Shown: positions 15,271 to 24,420 of the stretch, one piece after another | Layout: the number at the start of each line of letters is the position of its first letter | Numbering within the stretch: the first letter of the stretch is position 1 | From: Nocardia huaxiensis | Lineage (GTDB): Bacteria > Actinomycetota > Actinomycetes > Mycobacteriales > Mycobacteriaceae | Assembly: GCF_013744875.1 (NCBI RefSeq) | Contig: NZ_CP059399.1 | Coordinates: forward strand, 2,604,001-2,668,000 | Direction: 5' to 3' | Length of the DNA: 64,000 nucleotides | The notes under the pieces: model-generated | Database searches by the model: none | What the model saw: only the letters and a program-made list of their open reading frames with translations | Told to the model about the DNA's origin: nothing | Program-made: the position numbers and the translations under genes

Positions 15271-16977
15271 ATGACCGAATTCGACTCCGATGTGCTGGTA
15301 GTAGGAGGAGGTCCGGCGGGCGCGTGGGCGGCCCTGGCCGCCGCGGCCGCCGGTGCGCGGGTGATCGTGGTCGACAAAGCCCGCTGCGGCAGCAGCGGCC
15401 CCACCGCGCAGGGGGTTGTGACGCTGTGGAACATTCCGATCGCCGCCCGGGACGAGGCGGTGCGGCAGAATTTCGTGCACGGCGGCGGGCTCGGTGATCC
15501 GGACTGGATGTATCTGGTCATGGAGGAGACCCACCGGCGGGTCGGGCAACTGGTGCGGGGCGGGTTCCGATTCCAGGGCGAACAGCCCGGGAGGCCCGCG
15601 CGGGTCTACCTCGACGGGGCCAAATATCTGGGGCGGCTGCGGCGCAGCATGATCATCGCCGGGGTGCGGATCCTCGACCACCATCCGGCCCTGCAGTTGA
15701 TCACCGATGGTGACGGCACGGTGTCCGGCGCGTCCGGGGTGGCGTTGCACGGCGACGGGCACACCTGGACCGCCCGCGCCCGCGCGGTGGTCGTGGCGAC
15801 CGGTGGCTGTGCGTTCCTGTCCGGCGGCGCCGGCACCGAGGTGGCCACCGGCGACGGACTGCTCATGGGCGCGGAGGCCGGGGCCGAACTGTCCGGCATG
15901 GAATTCTCCAACGCGTATTCGCTCGCCCCCGCCGCGAATTCGGGTCCGCACGGGTCGGCGGCGGTATTCGCCACCGATCACGTCATGCATTTCGCGACGC
16001 TCACCGACGAATCCCGCTCGGTGCTGAGCGGACGCGGATGCGGTTCGCGGGCAGAGGCTTTCGCGGCCATCGCCGACGGCCGCCGGGTCTACGCCGATCT
16101 CGAGGAGATGCCGGAGAACGTGCGCGCGGACCTGTGCCGCAGCGGTGGACCGGACTGGCTCGGGCGGGTGCCGCTGCGGGCCGTCCTGGAGGGCACCGTG
16201 CGCGGCACCGGCGGGCTGCGGCTGGCCGGACTCGATTGCGCCACCACGATTCCCGGCCTCTACGGTGCGGGTGATGTGACCACGCGCGAACCCGTCACCG
16301 GCGCGGTCAGCGGATTCGGCGGGCAGAACGGGGCGTGGGCCATCTCCTCCGGCGTGTGGGCGGGCGCGGGCGCGGCCCGCTATGCCCGGACCCGCCGCAA
16401 ACTCGGCAAGGTGCGCGCGGTGCCCGGGGCGGGGCTGGGGCCGAAGGCCCGCATCGATCCCCGCGCCGTGATCGGTCTCGTCCAGGAGCACACCGTTCCC
16501 TTGCGCCGCAGCTACTGGCGCAGCGACGGCAGCCTGCGTGACAGCATCGCCGAACTGGACGGCATGTGGCCCGGCGTCGAATTCGACCTCGGCGGCGCGG
16601 GCGCGGACCGCCTGCACGCCCGGCAGGCCGCCGCCCTGCTGGCCGTGGCGCGCTGGAGCAAATACAGCGCCCTCGCCCGCACCGAGACCCGCGGCATGCA
16701 CCGGCGCACGGATCATCCGGGTGCGGGCACCAATTGGCGCGTGCGCCTGCTGGCGGGCGGTCTCGACCGGGTGTGGGTACGGTCGGAGCAGGTGGCCGCG
16801 ACCGTGCCGGAGGAATCCGGCGCTTCGACCCCGATTCAGGTCCGCGGCCGCAGGCGCGCTCCGCAGCACGCGGGGTCGCGGGTGGGTTCGGATGGCGGCG
16901 CGCCGACGGTCACCGCCTCGGATGCTGGAGACCCGACGGCTCCGGACCTCACCGCCACCGACGTCACGGCGGTATAA
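15271..16977 (+). CDS. FAD-dependent oxidoreductase (succinate dehydrogenase/fumarate reductase flavoprotein-like)
   Basis: A 568-residue flavoenzyme of the FAD_binding_2 family from the ATG at 15271 (MTEFDSDVLVVGGGPAG). The Rossmann FAD motif GGGPAG is near residue 12, followed by the family's catalytic-region fragments SGPTAQG and VVVATGGCAFLSGGAGTEVATGDG. GLYGAGDVT and a C-terminal helical domain with RRSYWRSDGSLRD come later. The last 60 residues are low-complexity. No iron-sulfur or membrane-anchor partner is next to it, so it is not a respiratory complex subunit; the electron acceptor and substrate are unknown. A longer frame from 15235 has no support. Confidence 0.82.
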   Translation: MTEFDSDVLVVGGGPAGAWAALAAAAAGARVIVVDKARCGSSGPTAQGVVTLWNIPIAARDEAVRQNFVHGGGLGDPDWMYLVMEETHRRVGQLVRGGFRFQGEQPGRPARVYLDGAKYLGRLRRSMIIAGVRILDHHPALQLITDGDGTVSGASGVALHGDGHTWTARARAVVVATGGCAFLSGGAGTEVATGDGLLMGAEAGAELSGMEFSNAYSLAPAANSGPHGSAAVFATDHVMHFATLTDESRSVLSGRGCGSRAEAFAAIADGRRVYADLEEMPENVRADLCRSGGPDWLGRVPLRAVLEGTVRGTGGLRLAGLDCATTIPGLYGAGDVTTREPVTGAVSGFGGQNGAWAISSGVWAGAGAARYARTRRKLGKVRAVPGAGLGPKARIDPRAVIGLVQEHTVPLRRSYWRSDGSLRDSIAELDGMWPGVEFDLGGAGADRLHARQAAALLAVARWSKYSALARTETRGMHRRTDHPGAGTNWRVRLLAGGLDRVWVRSEQVAATVPEESGASTPIQVRGRRRAPQHAGSRVGSDGGAPTVTASDAGDPTAPDLTATDVTAV

Positions 16978-17475
16978 ACCCTCACCGGCGTACCCGTCGA
17001 TCCGGCGAGACATCTCACCGCCGTGCCCGCGACCGGCTCGTGACTGTTCTCCACAGTCCGGGCCCGACGTGCGAGTTCTCCTTAACCGGCAGGTGATTCG
17101 AGTCGCCTACGCTTCGTGGATGGTGAAGGAACGTGACGGACCAGCGGGCGATTTGGCAGGTCGTCACGAGGACTGGCAGAATGTTGCGATCCCCGGCCGC
17201 AGCCACCGCCCGGCCCGGGAGATCCGGTGGTCACTCACCCTGCCACACCTCCGGACACACCCGTCCGGTTCTCGCTCGACGATCTTTGTAGCGATATGCC
17301 CTGAGTCGTTGCCGTAATGCCTTGCGTGCGTCACCCGAATTGATGAAGGTGGCACAGTAGTGCGCAGCCGACAGCGTGGTCAGGTGCTTACCTCAGAGGC
17401 CCTCGAAAACCCAAATCCGCATTACCGAACGGTAACCGTCAATCGGTTGAGTCCGCACCGAGCAGGAGTGAAATC
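16978..17475. other. 498-base intergenic region upstream of malic enzyme gene
   Basis: This is the only gap longer than 300 bases in the window. Short frames occur on both strands (for example 65 codons from ATG 17120, reading MVKERDGPAGDLAGRHEDWQ), but none has a recognisable domain or convincing ribosome site. The last 60 bases hold a palindrome (17422-17435) and an AGGAG site for the malic enzyme. I see no tRNA or clear RNA gene. Confidence 0.5.
17422..17435. promoter_or_regulatory. 14-bp palindrome TTACCGAACGGTAA upstream of malic enzyme
   Basis: An exact inverted repeat (TTACCG, AA, CGGTAA) centred about 48 bases before the GTG start at 17476. Its size and position fit a dimeric repressor operator over or next to the promoter. 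No regulator gene lies beside it, so the factor is unknown. Confidence 0.5.
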
Positions 17476-18696
17476 GTGTCACCCGTGACTGAAGCAGTGA
17501 ATGCCACCACGGCAACCCCCGCGTCCCCCACCGGGAATCTTTCCGACATCACCACGGAAGAGATTTTCGCGGGTCACCTCGGCGGCAAGCTCTCGGTCGA
17601 ACTCACCGCCCCGCTGGACACCCAGCGCGACCTGTCCATCGCGTACACCCCCGGTGTCGCGCAGGTCTGCCGCGGGATCCACAAGGACGAGTCCCTCGCC
17701 AAGACCTACACCTGGGCCGAGCGCCTGGTCGTGGTCGTCTCGGACGGCACCGCGGTGCTGGGTCTGGGCGATATCGGCCCGCGCGCCTCGCTGCCGGTGA
17801 TGGAGGGCAAGGCGGCGCTGTTCAAGAAGTTCGCCGGTCTGGATTCCATCCCGCTGGTGCTCGACACCAAGGATGTCGACGAGATCGTGGACACCCTGAT
17901 CCGCCTGCGCCCGAGCTTCGGCGCGGTCAACCTGGAGGACATCTCCGCGCCGCGCTGCTTCGAGATCGAGAAGCGCGTCGTCGAGGCCCTGGACTGCCCG
18001 GTCATGCACGACGACCAGCACGGCACCGCCATCGTGGTGCTGGCGGGCTTGAAGGGTGCGGCCGCCGTGCAGGGCCGTGACATGTCCGGTCTCAAGGTCG
18101 TGGTGTCCGGTGCGGGCGCGGCCGGTGTGGCGTGCACCAATATCCTTCTGGCCGCTGGCATTTCGGACATCATCGTGCTCGATTCCAAGGGCATCGTGAG
18201 CCGGGACCGCGCCGACCTCAACGGGGTGAAGGCCGAGCTCGCCACCCGCACCAACCCGCGCAACATCACCGGCGGCCCCGCCGAGGCGCTCGCGGGCGCG
18301 GACGTGTTCCTGGGCCTGTCGGCCGGCACCATCGCCGAGGAGCTCATCGCCTCCATGGCCCCCGAGTCGATCGTGTTCGCCATGTCCAACCCGGACCCGG
18401 AGATCCACCCCGAGGTCGCGTCCAAGTACGCCGCCATCGTGGCTACCGGCCGCTCGGACTTCCCGAACCAGCTCAACAATGTGCTGGCCTTCCCGGGCGT
18501 CTTCAAGGGCGCGCTGGATGTCGGCGCGCGCCGCATCACCGAGGGCATGAAGGTCGCCGCCGCCGACGCCATCTTCGGCGTGGTCGCGAACGAACTCTCC
18601 GCCGACAAGATCATCCCCAGCCCCCTCGACCCCCGCGTGGCCCCGGCCGTCGCCGAGGCCGTGGGCGCGGCCGCCCGCGCCGAGGGCGTCGCGTAA
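17476..18696 (+). CDS. NAD(P)-dependent malic enzyme (decarboxylating)
   Basis: A 406-residue short-form malic enzyme that oxidatively decarboxylates malate to pyruvate, feeding pyruvate and NAD(P)H pools. Motifs are AYTPGVAQVC with the catalytic Tyr region, GDIGPRASLPVMEGKAALFK, VNLEDISAPRCFEIE with the metal-binding acids, and MHDDQHGTAIV. The nucleotide-binding VSGAGAAGVAC and the closing AMSNPDPEIHPE...GRSDFPNQLNNVLAFPGVFKGA follow. The GTG start at 17476 follows AGGAG. It is a monocistronic unit bounded by an upstream palindrome and a downstream terminator. Confidence 0.92.
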   Translation: MSPVTEAVNATTATPASPTGNLSDITTEEIFAGHLGGKLSVELTAPLDTQRDLSIAYTPGVAQVCRGIHKDESLAKTYTWAERLVVVVSDGTAVLGLGDIGPRASLPVMEGKAALFKKFAGLDSIPLVLDTKDVDEIVDTLIRLRPSFGAVNLEDISAPRCFEIEKRVVEALDCPVMHDDQHGTAIVVLAGLKGAAAVQGRDMSGLKVVVSGAGAAGVACTNILLAAGISDIIVLDSKGIVSRDRADLNGVKAELATRTNPRNITGGPAEALAGADVFLGLSAGTIAEELIASMAPESIVFAMSNPDPEIHPEVASKYAAIVATGRSDFPNQLNNVLAFPGVFKGALDVGARRITEGMKVAAADAIFGVVANELSADKIIPSPLDPRVAPAVAEAVGAAARAEGVA

Positions 18697-18708
18697 TCCC
18701 GCACTGAC

Positions 18709-18746
18709 ATTCGGCCCCCGCGTACTCCGTTGCGCGGGGGCCGAAT
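18709..18746 (+). terminator. Terminator hairpin after malic enzyme gene
   Basis: A perfect 14-bp stem (18709-18722 with 18733-18746, ATTCGGCCCCCGCG) has a ten-base loop and starts 13 bases after the stop codon. The right arm is followed by TGTGTGG with no long U-run. Position and strength support an intrinsic terminator. Confidence 0.8.
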
Positions 18747-18792
18747 TGTGTGGAGGGCAGGGAAGCCCCGGGGACGTTGGTACCGTTCCGCC

Positions 18793-19002
18793 ATGGCGAT
18801 GATCAGTGTGCAGCTGCCCGATGAGCTTCATGTGCGGCTCGTCGAGGCGGTGGCGGGGGATCAGATGTCGTTGAACGCCGCGCTCGTGGAGGCCGCTGAA
18901 GCCTGGCTGGAGCATGCGGAGCGGCGGGCGGTGAGCCGGAAGTTGTTGCAGGAGGCGCTGTCCGACGATCCGGAGTTGCGGGCGCTGCTGGGTGACGACT
19001 GA
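18793..19002 (+). CDS. Ribbon-helix-helix DNA-binding protein, antitoxin-like
   Basis: A 69-residue protein with an N-terminal ribbon (MAMISVQLPDELHVRL) and two helices (SLNAALVEAAEAWLEHA), typical of Arc/MetJ or HicB-type antitoxins. The C-terminus is acidic (SDDPELRALLGDD). No toxin gene is adjacent: the next gene is convergent, its stop starting three bases after this one ends. It is therefore an orphan antitoxin-like regulator or a solitary transcription factor. Confidence 0.6.
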   Translation: MAMISVQLPDELHVRLVEAVAGDQMSLNAALVEAAEAWLEHAERRAVSRKLLQEALSDDPELRALLGDD

Positions 19003-19005
19003 GGT

Positions 19006-19977
19006 CTAGGCGGCCGGGAAGTTCAGCACGGCGAGCAGGGCGCGGTGGTCGGTGCGGGGGATGGTGTGTGCCGACACTCCGGCTATGCCGAGGCGGGAGT
19101 CGGCCAGGACGTGGTCGATGGTGATCGGGGGGATGGGTTTGCGGTCGCCGTGGCGGCCCTCGTAGGGGCCCCAGGTGGCGGTGAAGCCGGAGCCGACGGT
19201 GTCGGCGGCGTCGCGGTAGCCGCGGGTGAGGAGGTCGCGGAAGGGGCCGTGGTCGAGGGTGGAATTGAAGTCGCCGGCCAGGATTCGGGGGACTTCGGTG
19301 CCGCTGGTGCGGGGCTGGCTGTTCAGGTCGCGCCGCCAGTAGGCGAGATTGTCGAGGTGGGCAGGGGGTGTGGTGTGGACCGATTCGACGATTACCCGGC
19401 GGCCGGCCGCGGTGACCACGGTCGCGTAGGACTGGGCGAACTGTCCCGGATTGGTGCGAACGCCGCCGTCTACGAGGGTGTGGCGCGAATAGACCGCCGA
19501 GCCGGAGGCTTTCGCCAGCGGATTGGTCTGGTGGAAGGGGAGCTCCTGGTCGAGACCGGCTGTGCGCAGGGCTGATTCGGCCTCGGCCGTGTACTCCTGC
19601 AGGGCGAGGACGTCGATCGCGTGTGCGCGGACGAACTCGACCAGCGCGGCCGGATCCGCTGCGCCGAACTGCATGTTCACCGTCAGCACCCGCAGGGACG
19701 AGCCATCGGCCCGCTCGGCGGAACCGAATGCGCGGGGCACCACCGTGAACGCGAAGATCGCCACCGCCAGGAATGCGAGCGCGGCGAGCTTGCGGCGGCG
19801 CAGTATCAGCATGAGCAGCAAGGGAATCAGCGACCAGGCCGCGATGTACGGGGTGAAGGCGAGCAGTTGCACGAACGGCCCGCGTTCGAATCCGGTGAGT
19901 CTGACCAGCGCCACCACCGCGGCGGGTACGACCAGCAGGGCGCACAGCGCGGTGCGGGTGGTGGCGTTGACGGTCAC
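19006..19977 (-). CDS. Membrane-anchored endonuclease/exonuclease/phosphatase-family protein
   Basis: A 323-residue protein with three N-terminal membrane helices (about residues 8-28, 38-58 and 64-84) and a C-terminal exported EEP domain. Motifs in order are LRVLTVNMQFG (Asn), LALQEYTAE (metal-binding Glu), VESVHTTPP, ILAGDFNSTLDHGPFRDLL (Asp and Asn), ITIDHVLAD and TDHRALLA (catalytic Asp-His). The active site is complete. Such proteins act on nucleic acids, inositol phosphates or sphingolipid-like substrates outside the cell; the substrate is not known here. Confidence 0.83.
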   Translation of the reverse strand: MTVNATTRTALCALLVVPAAVVALVRLTGFERGPFVQLLAFTPYIAAWSLIPLLLMLILRRRKLAALAFLAVAIFAFTVVPRAFGSAERADGSSLRVLTVNMQFGAADPAALVEFVRAHAIDVLALQEYTAEAESALRTAGLDQELPFHQTNPLAKASGSAVYSRHTLVDGGVRTNPGQFAQSYATVVTAAGRRVIVESVHTTPPAHLDNLAYWRRDLNSQPRTSGTEVPRILAGDFNSTLDHGPFRDLLTRGYRDAADTVGSGFTATWGPYEGRHGDRKPIPPITIDHVLADSRLGIAGVSAHTIPRTDHRALLAVLNFPAA

Positions 19978-20079
19978 AGATCCTCCCCGGAGAGCAAGGG
20001 AGGCTACGAGATCGCCGCCCCTTAGCCAAGCTACCGAACTTGGCCGGGGGCGTCGAAAGACCTGCGTCGGGCCGTCCGC

Positions 20080-20511
20080 TCAGTGCGGAACGGAGACCGA
20101 GGTCACGAAGTGCATGAGCTGTTCGTCGGTGATATTGCGGGCCAGGTCCGATTCGCAGATCATGCCGATGAGTTTCTTGCCGTCCTTCATGTCGATGACC
20201 GGCAGGCGTTTGATCTGGTTCTGCTCCATCATGTTCAGCACTTCGCTGACGTCGGTGTCGGCGTCCACCCAGCGGGGTGTGCCCATCGCCAGGTCTCCGG
20301 CGCGGACGCGGCTGGGGTCGTGGCCTTCGGCGATGCAGCGCACGACGATGTCACGATCCGTGAGCATGCCGATCAATTTGTCGTTGTTGCAGATCGGGAG
20401 CGCGCCGACGTCCATATTGCGCATCATTTGCGCTGCGCGGTCCAGGGTTTCGTCGGCGGGGATACAGGTGGCATCTCGGTGCATGATGTCGCGCGCCTTC
20501 ATGGCCTTCAC
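20080..20511 (-). CDS. Hypoxic response protein 1-like tandem CBS protein
   Basis: A 143-residue protein with two CBS domains, closely resembling M. tuberculosis Hrp1 (Rv2626c) in motif order: MKARDIMHRDATCIPADETL, DVGALPICNNDKLIGMLTDR, VLNMMEQNQIKRLPVID, and KLIGMICESDLARNITDEQ. The GTG start at 20511 is chosen because AGGAGG lies five bases upstream; ATG 20502 is spaced too far. In mycobacteria hrp1 is part of the dormancy regulon. I did not find a clear DosR-type box here, so hypoxic control is only inferred. Confidence 0.85.
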   Translation of the reverse strand: MKAMKARDIMHRDATCIPADETLDRAAQMMRNMDVGALPICNNDKLIGMLTDRDIVVRCIAEGHDPSRVRAGDLAMGTPRWVDADTDVSEVLNMMEQNQIKRLPVIDMKDGKKLIGMICESDLARNITDEQLMHFVTSVSVPH

Positions 20512-20590
20512 AGCAACCTCCTGAGAGTGGGTGTGTGTTTCCGGCACATCTTCGAGCCACTCTCCATCGTGGTCCACGTCACATTGTTGG

Positions 20591-21271
20591 TCAATGGCTC
20601 GATTTGCGGAGTGGTTGCCGTACGCCGGGCGCGGAGCGGCGGACAACCAGTGCGAGCAGGGCGTCCAGGGCCAGGGCCAGCGCTGCGACGAGGATCGCGC
20701 CGACCAGGACGCGGTCGTACTTGTAGAGGCCGATGCCGTCGAAGATGTAGCGGCCCAGTCCACCGAGGTTGACGTAGGCGGCGATGGTGGCGGTCGCGAC
20801 CACCTGCAGGGTGGCCGCGCGCAGGCCGGTCAGCAGGACCGGCAGGGCATTGGGCAGTTCCACGCCCAGCAGGATCTGGCGTTCCTTCATGCCCATGGCC
20901 CGCGAGGCGTCGACGACGGTGGCGTCCACGTTCGCGACGCCCGCGTACGCGCCCGCCAGCAGCGGCGGAATGCCGACGGTGAGCAAAGCCAGCAGTGGCG
21001 GGATCAGGCCCAGGCCCATGAGCAGCACGAAGAAGGTGAGCAGGCCGAGGGTGGGCAGGGCGCGCATGGCATTGGCGAAGCCGACGATGGCGGCCGAGCC
21101 GCGCCGGGTGTGCCCGATGAGCATGCCGAGCGGGACGGCCACGATGGCGGATCCGGCCACCGCCAGGAAGCTGTACCAGAGGTGCTCGGCAATGCGGCTG
21201 CCGATGCCGGTCGGGCCGGACCAGTTGGCGGCGGTGGTCAGATACTCCCAGGCTTGCGCGAAAAGGTTCAT
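20591..21271 (-). CDS. OpuC-type ABC importer permease
   Basis: A 226-residue binding-protein-dependent permease (BPD_transp_1) for quaternary amines such as glycine betaine, choline or carnitine. It has about five or six membrane helices and the EAA-loop region VVDASRAMGMKERQILLGVELPNALPVLL. It starts with ATG 21271, overlapping the preceding permease stop by four bases. Together with the second permease, ATPase and binding protein it completes an osmoprotectant uptake system. The order is binding protein, ATPase, permease, permease. Confidence 0.9.
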   Translation of the reverse strand: MNLFAQAWEYLTTAANWSGPTGIGSRIAEHLWYSFLAVAGSAIVAVPLGMLIGHTRRGSAAIVGFANAMRALPTLGLLTFFVLLMGLGLIPPLLALLTVGIPPLLAGAYAGVANVDATVVDASRAMGMKERQILLGVELPNALPVLLTGLRAATLQVVATATIAAYVNLGGLGRYIFDGIGLYKYDRVLVGAILVAALALALDALLALVVRRSAPGVRQPLRKSSH

Positions 21272-21990
21272 GCCTGCGCGCCTTTCGCCGGGGTCGTGCC
21301 CTTGGTGAGGGTGACGTCGGTCAGCGGCGACTGCTCGGGACGGCGTTTCCTGGTCTTGCGGGTGCGCAGCCACGGGGTCGCGAGGCGGCCGAGCAGGTAG
21401 ATGAGCCGGTCCAGGACCAGGGCGAGCACCAGCACCACGATGATCCCGGCGATGATCTCGTCCGGATAGTCGCGCTGATAGCCCTGGGTGAACAGTTTGC
21501 CCAGCCCGCCCACGCCGATCAGCGCGCCCACGGTGACCATGGAGATATTGGTGACCGCCACCACCCGTAGATTCGCGATGAAAACCGGTAGGGCGAGCGG
21601 GAATTCGACCGTCAGCAACCGCCGCGCCCGGCCGTAGCCGATGGCGTCGGCGGCGTCGAGCACCTCCGTGGGCACGGTGTCCAGGGCCGCCGGAACCGCC
21701 ACCACGAGCAGCGCCACCGAGTAGATGGTCAGCGCCACAATGACATTGAGCGGATCGATGGTGGAGATGCCGAGCAGCGGCGGCAGGATCACGAACAGCG
21801 CCAGCGACGGAATCGTGTAGGCGATGCCCGCGACGGTCACGGTGACCCGGCGCAGCCAGCCGTATCGGTGCGCCACCGCGCCCGCCGGAATCGAGATGGC
21901 CAGGCCGAGCAGCAGCGGCAGCAGAGCCAGCATGAGATGTTCGCGGGTGTAGCCGCGAATCTCGGTGAAATTGTCGAGGAGGTACCTCAC
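21268..21990 (-). CDS. OpuC-type ABC importer permease
   Basis: A 240-residue inner-membrane permease, partner of the 20591-21271 gene. It has about five hydrophobic helices and the EAA loop EVLDAADAIGYGRARRLLTVEFPLALPVFI, which contacts the ATPase. The C-terminal tail of 30 residues is basic (RTRKTRKRR). ATG 21990 overlaps the ATPase stop by four bases, so the operon is tightly coupled. Confidence 0.9.
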   Translation of the reverse strand: MRYLLDNFTEIRGYTREHLMLALLPLLLGLAISIPAGAVAHRYGWLRRVTVTVAGIAYTIPSLALFVILPPLLGISTIDPLNVIVALTIYSVALLVVAVPAALDTVPTEVLDAADAIGYGRARRLLTVEFPLALPVFIANLRVVAVTNISMVTVGALIGVGGLGKLFTQGYQRDYPDEIIAGIIVVLVLALVLDRLIYLLGRLATPWLRTRKTRKRRPEQSPLTDVTLTKGTTPAKGAQA

Positions 21991-23135
21991 CGGGATTCCT
22001 GTTCGAAGAAGTGCCGGTTGCGGTCGGCGTCCTCTCCGGCGCGCTGGCGGGCGAGTTGTTCGAGCACATCGCCGGCGAGCACACCGCCGCTGACCGCACC
22101 GGAATCATCCACGGCCACACCGATTCCCGATGGTGAGGAGACGGCGGCGTCCAGGGCCAGCCGCAGATCGCCGCCGCTGGGGAACAGGGAGCCGCCCGCG
22201 GACATGCTGTCGTGCAGGGCGTTTCCAGCGCGGATGCCTTCCACGCCGGTGACGTCGACCCAGCCGAGCGGATGCCGTCGCTCGTCCACGACCAGCACCC
22301 ATTGCCCGAGTTCCAGTCGCTGCGAGGGGATTTCGGAGACCGTCGCGGTGACGATCTGGTGCAGCGGCACCCCGGCGGCGCTGCGGAACGACAGCCCGCG
22401 GTACCCGCGATCACGGCCGACGAATCCGGCGACGAAATCGCTGGCGGGTTGGGCCAGCACCTCCTGCGGCGTGTCGTACTGCTGGAGCCGGCCGCCCGGT
22501 CCGAAGACCGCGATCTTCTCGCCGAGTGTCACCGCCTCGTCGATATCGTGCGTCACGAACACGATGGTCTTGCGCAATTCGGCTTGCAGCCGCAGCATTT
22601 CGGTCTGCAACTCGGCGCGCACCACCGGGTCGACGGCGCTGAACGGCTCGTCCATGAGCAGGATGGGCGGGTCGGCGGCCAGCGCGCGGGCCACCCCGAC
22701 GCGCTGCTGCTGCCCGCCGGAGAGTTGCGCCGGATACCGTTGCGCCAGAGCGCGATCCAGGCCGACGCGGTCGAGCACCTCCAGCGCCTCCTTGCGCGCC
22801 TGCGATCGCCGCATGCCCTGTAGCACCGGCACCGTCGCCACATTGTCGACGACGGTGCGATGCGGCAGCAGTCCCGCGTTCTGGATGACGTAGCCGATGC
22901 CGAGTCGTAGTTTCACCGGATCCTGTGCCGAGATGTCCTGTCCCGCAATGAGTATCCGCCCGGAGGTGGGCGTGATCATGCGGTTGATCATGCGCATGGA
23001 GGTGGTCTTCCCGCAGCCGGACGGGCCGACGAAGACGGTGAAGGATCCGGATTCGATGCGCAGATCCAGGTATTCGACGGCGGTGGTGCCGTCCGGATAG
23101 GTCTTGGTGATGCCGCTGAACTCGATATCGGACAC
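21987..23135 (-). CDS. OpuC-type ABC importer ATPase with C-terminal CBS-like pair
   Basis: A 382-residue ABC ATPase from the GTG at 23135 (VSDIEFSGITKTYPDG). Walker A GPSGCGKT is at residues 37-44. A glutamine loop (YVIQNAG), signature LSGGQQQR, Walker B ILLMDEP and switch FVTHD follow. The C-terminal 130 residues form a degenerate CBS pair, the ionic-strength sensor of OpuA-type osmoprotectant importers. It follows the binding-protein gene after an 11-base gap. Substrate class is firm; the exact amine is not. Confidence 0.92.
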   Translation of the reverse strand: MSDIEFSGITKTYPDGTTAVEYLDLRIESGSFTVFVGPSGCGKTTSMRMINRMITPTSGRILIAGQDISAQDPVKLRLGIGYVIQNAGLLPHRTVVDNVATVPVLQGMRRSQARKEALEVLDRVGLDRALAQRYPAQLSGGQQQRVGVARALAADPPILLMDEPFSAVDPVVRAELQTEMLRLQAELRKTIVFVTHDIDEAVTLGEKIAVFGPGGRLQQYDTPQEVLAQPASDFVAGFVGRDRGYRGLSFRSAAGVPLHQIVTATVSEIPSQRLELGQWVLVVDERRHPLGWVDVTGVEGIRAGNALHDSMSAGGSLFPSGGDLRLALDAAVSSPSGIGVAVDDSGAVSGGVLAGDVLEQLARQRAGEDADRNRHFFEQESR

Positions 23136-23146
23136 GCGGTCGCCTC

Positions 23147-24133
23147 CTATGCGATCGGCTTGTCGAGCCCCTGCGCCACGATCCATGCCTTGGCGGCCGC
23201 CGCGGGTTCGGTCTTGCTCGCGCCCGAGACCGCGGTATTGAGCGAGATCAGTTCGGCGGTGGTGAGTTTCGCCGAGAGGGTGTCGAGCACCTTGATCAGT
23301 TTGTCGCTCTTCTTGGTGGCGTTGAACAGCGGCACCACGTTCTGCGCCGGGAAGTTGTTCTTGGGATCGGTGAGCACCACCAGGTTGTTCTCGGCGATGG
23401 CGGGTGAGGTGGTGAAGATGTCGGCGGCCGTCACCTGGCCGTCGACGAGCGCGCGCACGGTGGCCGGGCCGCCGCCGTCGCCGATGGGCACGAAGTTGGC
23501 GGCCGCGATGTCGAGGTTGTAGTTCTTCTTCAATCCGGGCAGGCCGACGGGCCGCTCCTGGAATTCGGCCGGGGCCGCGAATTTCACCTCGGCGGAGTGC
23601 GTGGCGAGGTCACCGATGCTGGTGAGGTTCCAGCGGTCCGCGGTGGCGCGGGTGACGACCACGGCGTCGGAGTCCTGTGCGGGCGCGGGGGTGGCGATGG
23701 CCAGTTGGTCGCCGAGGGCGGCGGTCAGCGCCTTGTCCACATCGGCGGGCGAGGTGGCGGTGGCCGATTTGTCCAAGTACAGCAGCAGGTTTCCGGTGTA
23801 GTCCGGAATCAGCGAGATGGAGCAGTTGCGCAGCGCGGGCACGTACGCCTCGCGGCTGCCGATATTCAGCTTGGTGTCCACACTGAACCCGTTGACGCGC
23901 AGCACCTCGGCGTACAGGTCGGCGACGGTCTCGGATTCGGGGAAGTTGGCCGAGCCCACGGTGATCTGGTTGGTGTCGGTGTCACAGCTGCCCTTGCCGG
24001 CCAGCGGGTCGGAGTCGCCGCAGGCGGTGAGCGCCAGTGCGGCGGCCAGGGCGACGGCGGCGGCGAGCACGCGTGCGAGCGAGAGTGCGGGTCGTAGTCC
24101 GCGGCGACCGCGTGAGGTGAGAGGGGAGTGCAC
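23147..24133 (-). CDS. Osmoprotectant ABC importer substrate-binding lipoprotein
   Basis: A 328-residue OpuAC/ProX-type periplasmic binding protein. The GTG start at 24133 (VHSPLTSRGRRG) follows GGAAGGA. A lipoprotein signal ends LALTAC with Cys38 as the lipidation site. The mature domain begins with NQITVGSANFPESETVADLY, and later has SISLIPDYTGNLLLYL, typical of choline/glycine-betaine/proline-betaine binders. It is the first gene of the four-gene importer operon and is divergent from a second binding-protein gene at 24421. Confidence 0.88.
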   Translation of the reverse strand: MHSPLTSRGRRGLRPALSLARVLAAAVALAAALALTACGDSDPLAGKGSCDTDTNQITVGSANFPESETVADLYAEVLRVNGFSVDTKLNIGSREAYVPALRNCSISLIPDYTGNLLLYLDKSATATSPADVDKALTAALGDQLAIATPAPAQDSDAVVVTRATADRWNLTSIGDLATHSAEVKFAAPAEFQERPVGLPGLKKNYNLDIAAANFVPIGDGGGPATVRALVDGQVTAADIFTTSPAIAENNLVVLTDPKNNFPAQNVVPLFNATKKSDKLIKVLDTLSAKLTTAELISLNTAVSGASKTEPAAAAKAWIVAQGLDKPIA

Positions 24134-24420
24134 TGCTGTCCTTCCGACGTCCCGGGCAGTTCGGGGCCGGCGCGCCGGTCGGGCCGCGCCAGAATGTTCA
24201 TACTGCCTGGTTCGTCCCGCCGCCGCTGGGTTCCCCGGGCGCGTTTCGCGGATTCCGCCCATGTCGAAGCTCACTTCGCCGGGGTGTCGCACCGCGCGGC
24301 GCGGATGGTTTCGACCTGCCGCGCGTGCCACTGTCGGGCGACGCCGGTGTGGCAGGCAAACTGGTGCGCATGATCGGCGGAACAGTTCGCAGCGGACGGG
24401 GTCATGGCGTCGCACAACGG

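Noticed and set aside
16978..17475. Possible small protein or RNA gene in the gap before malic enzyme
   Set aside because: Short frames exist on both strands but show no ribosome site, domain or tRNA-like folding that I can support.
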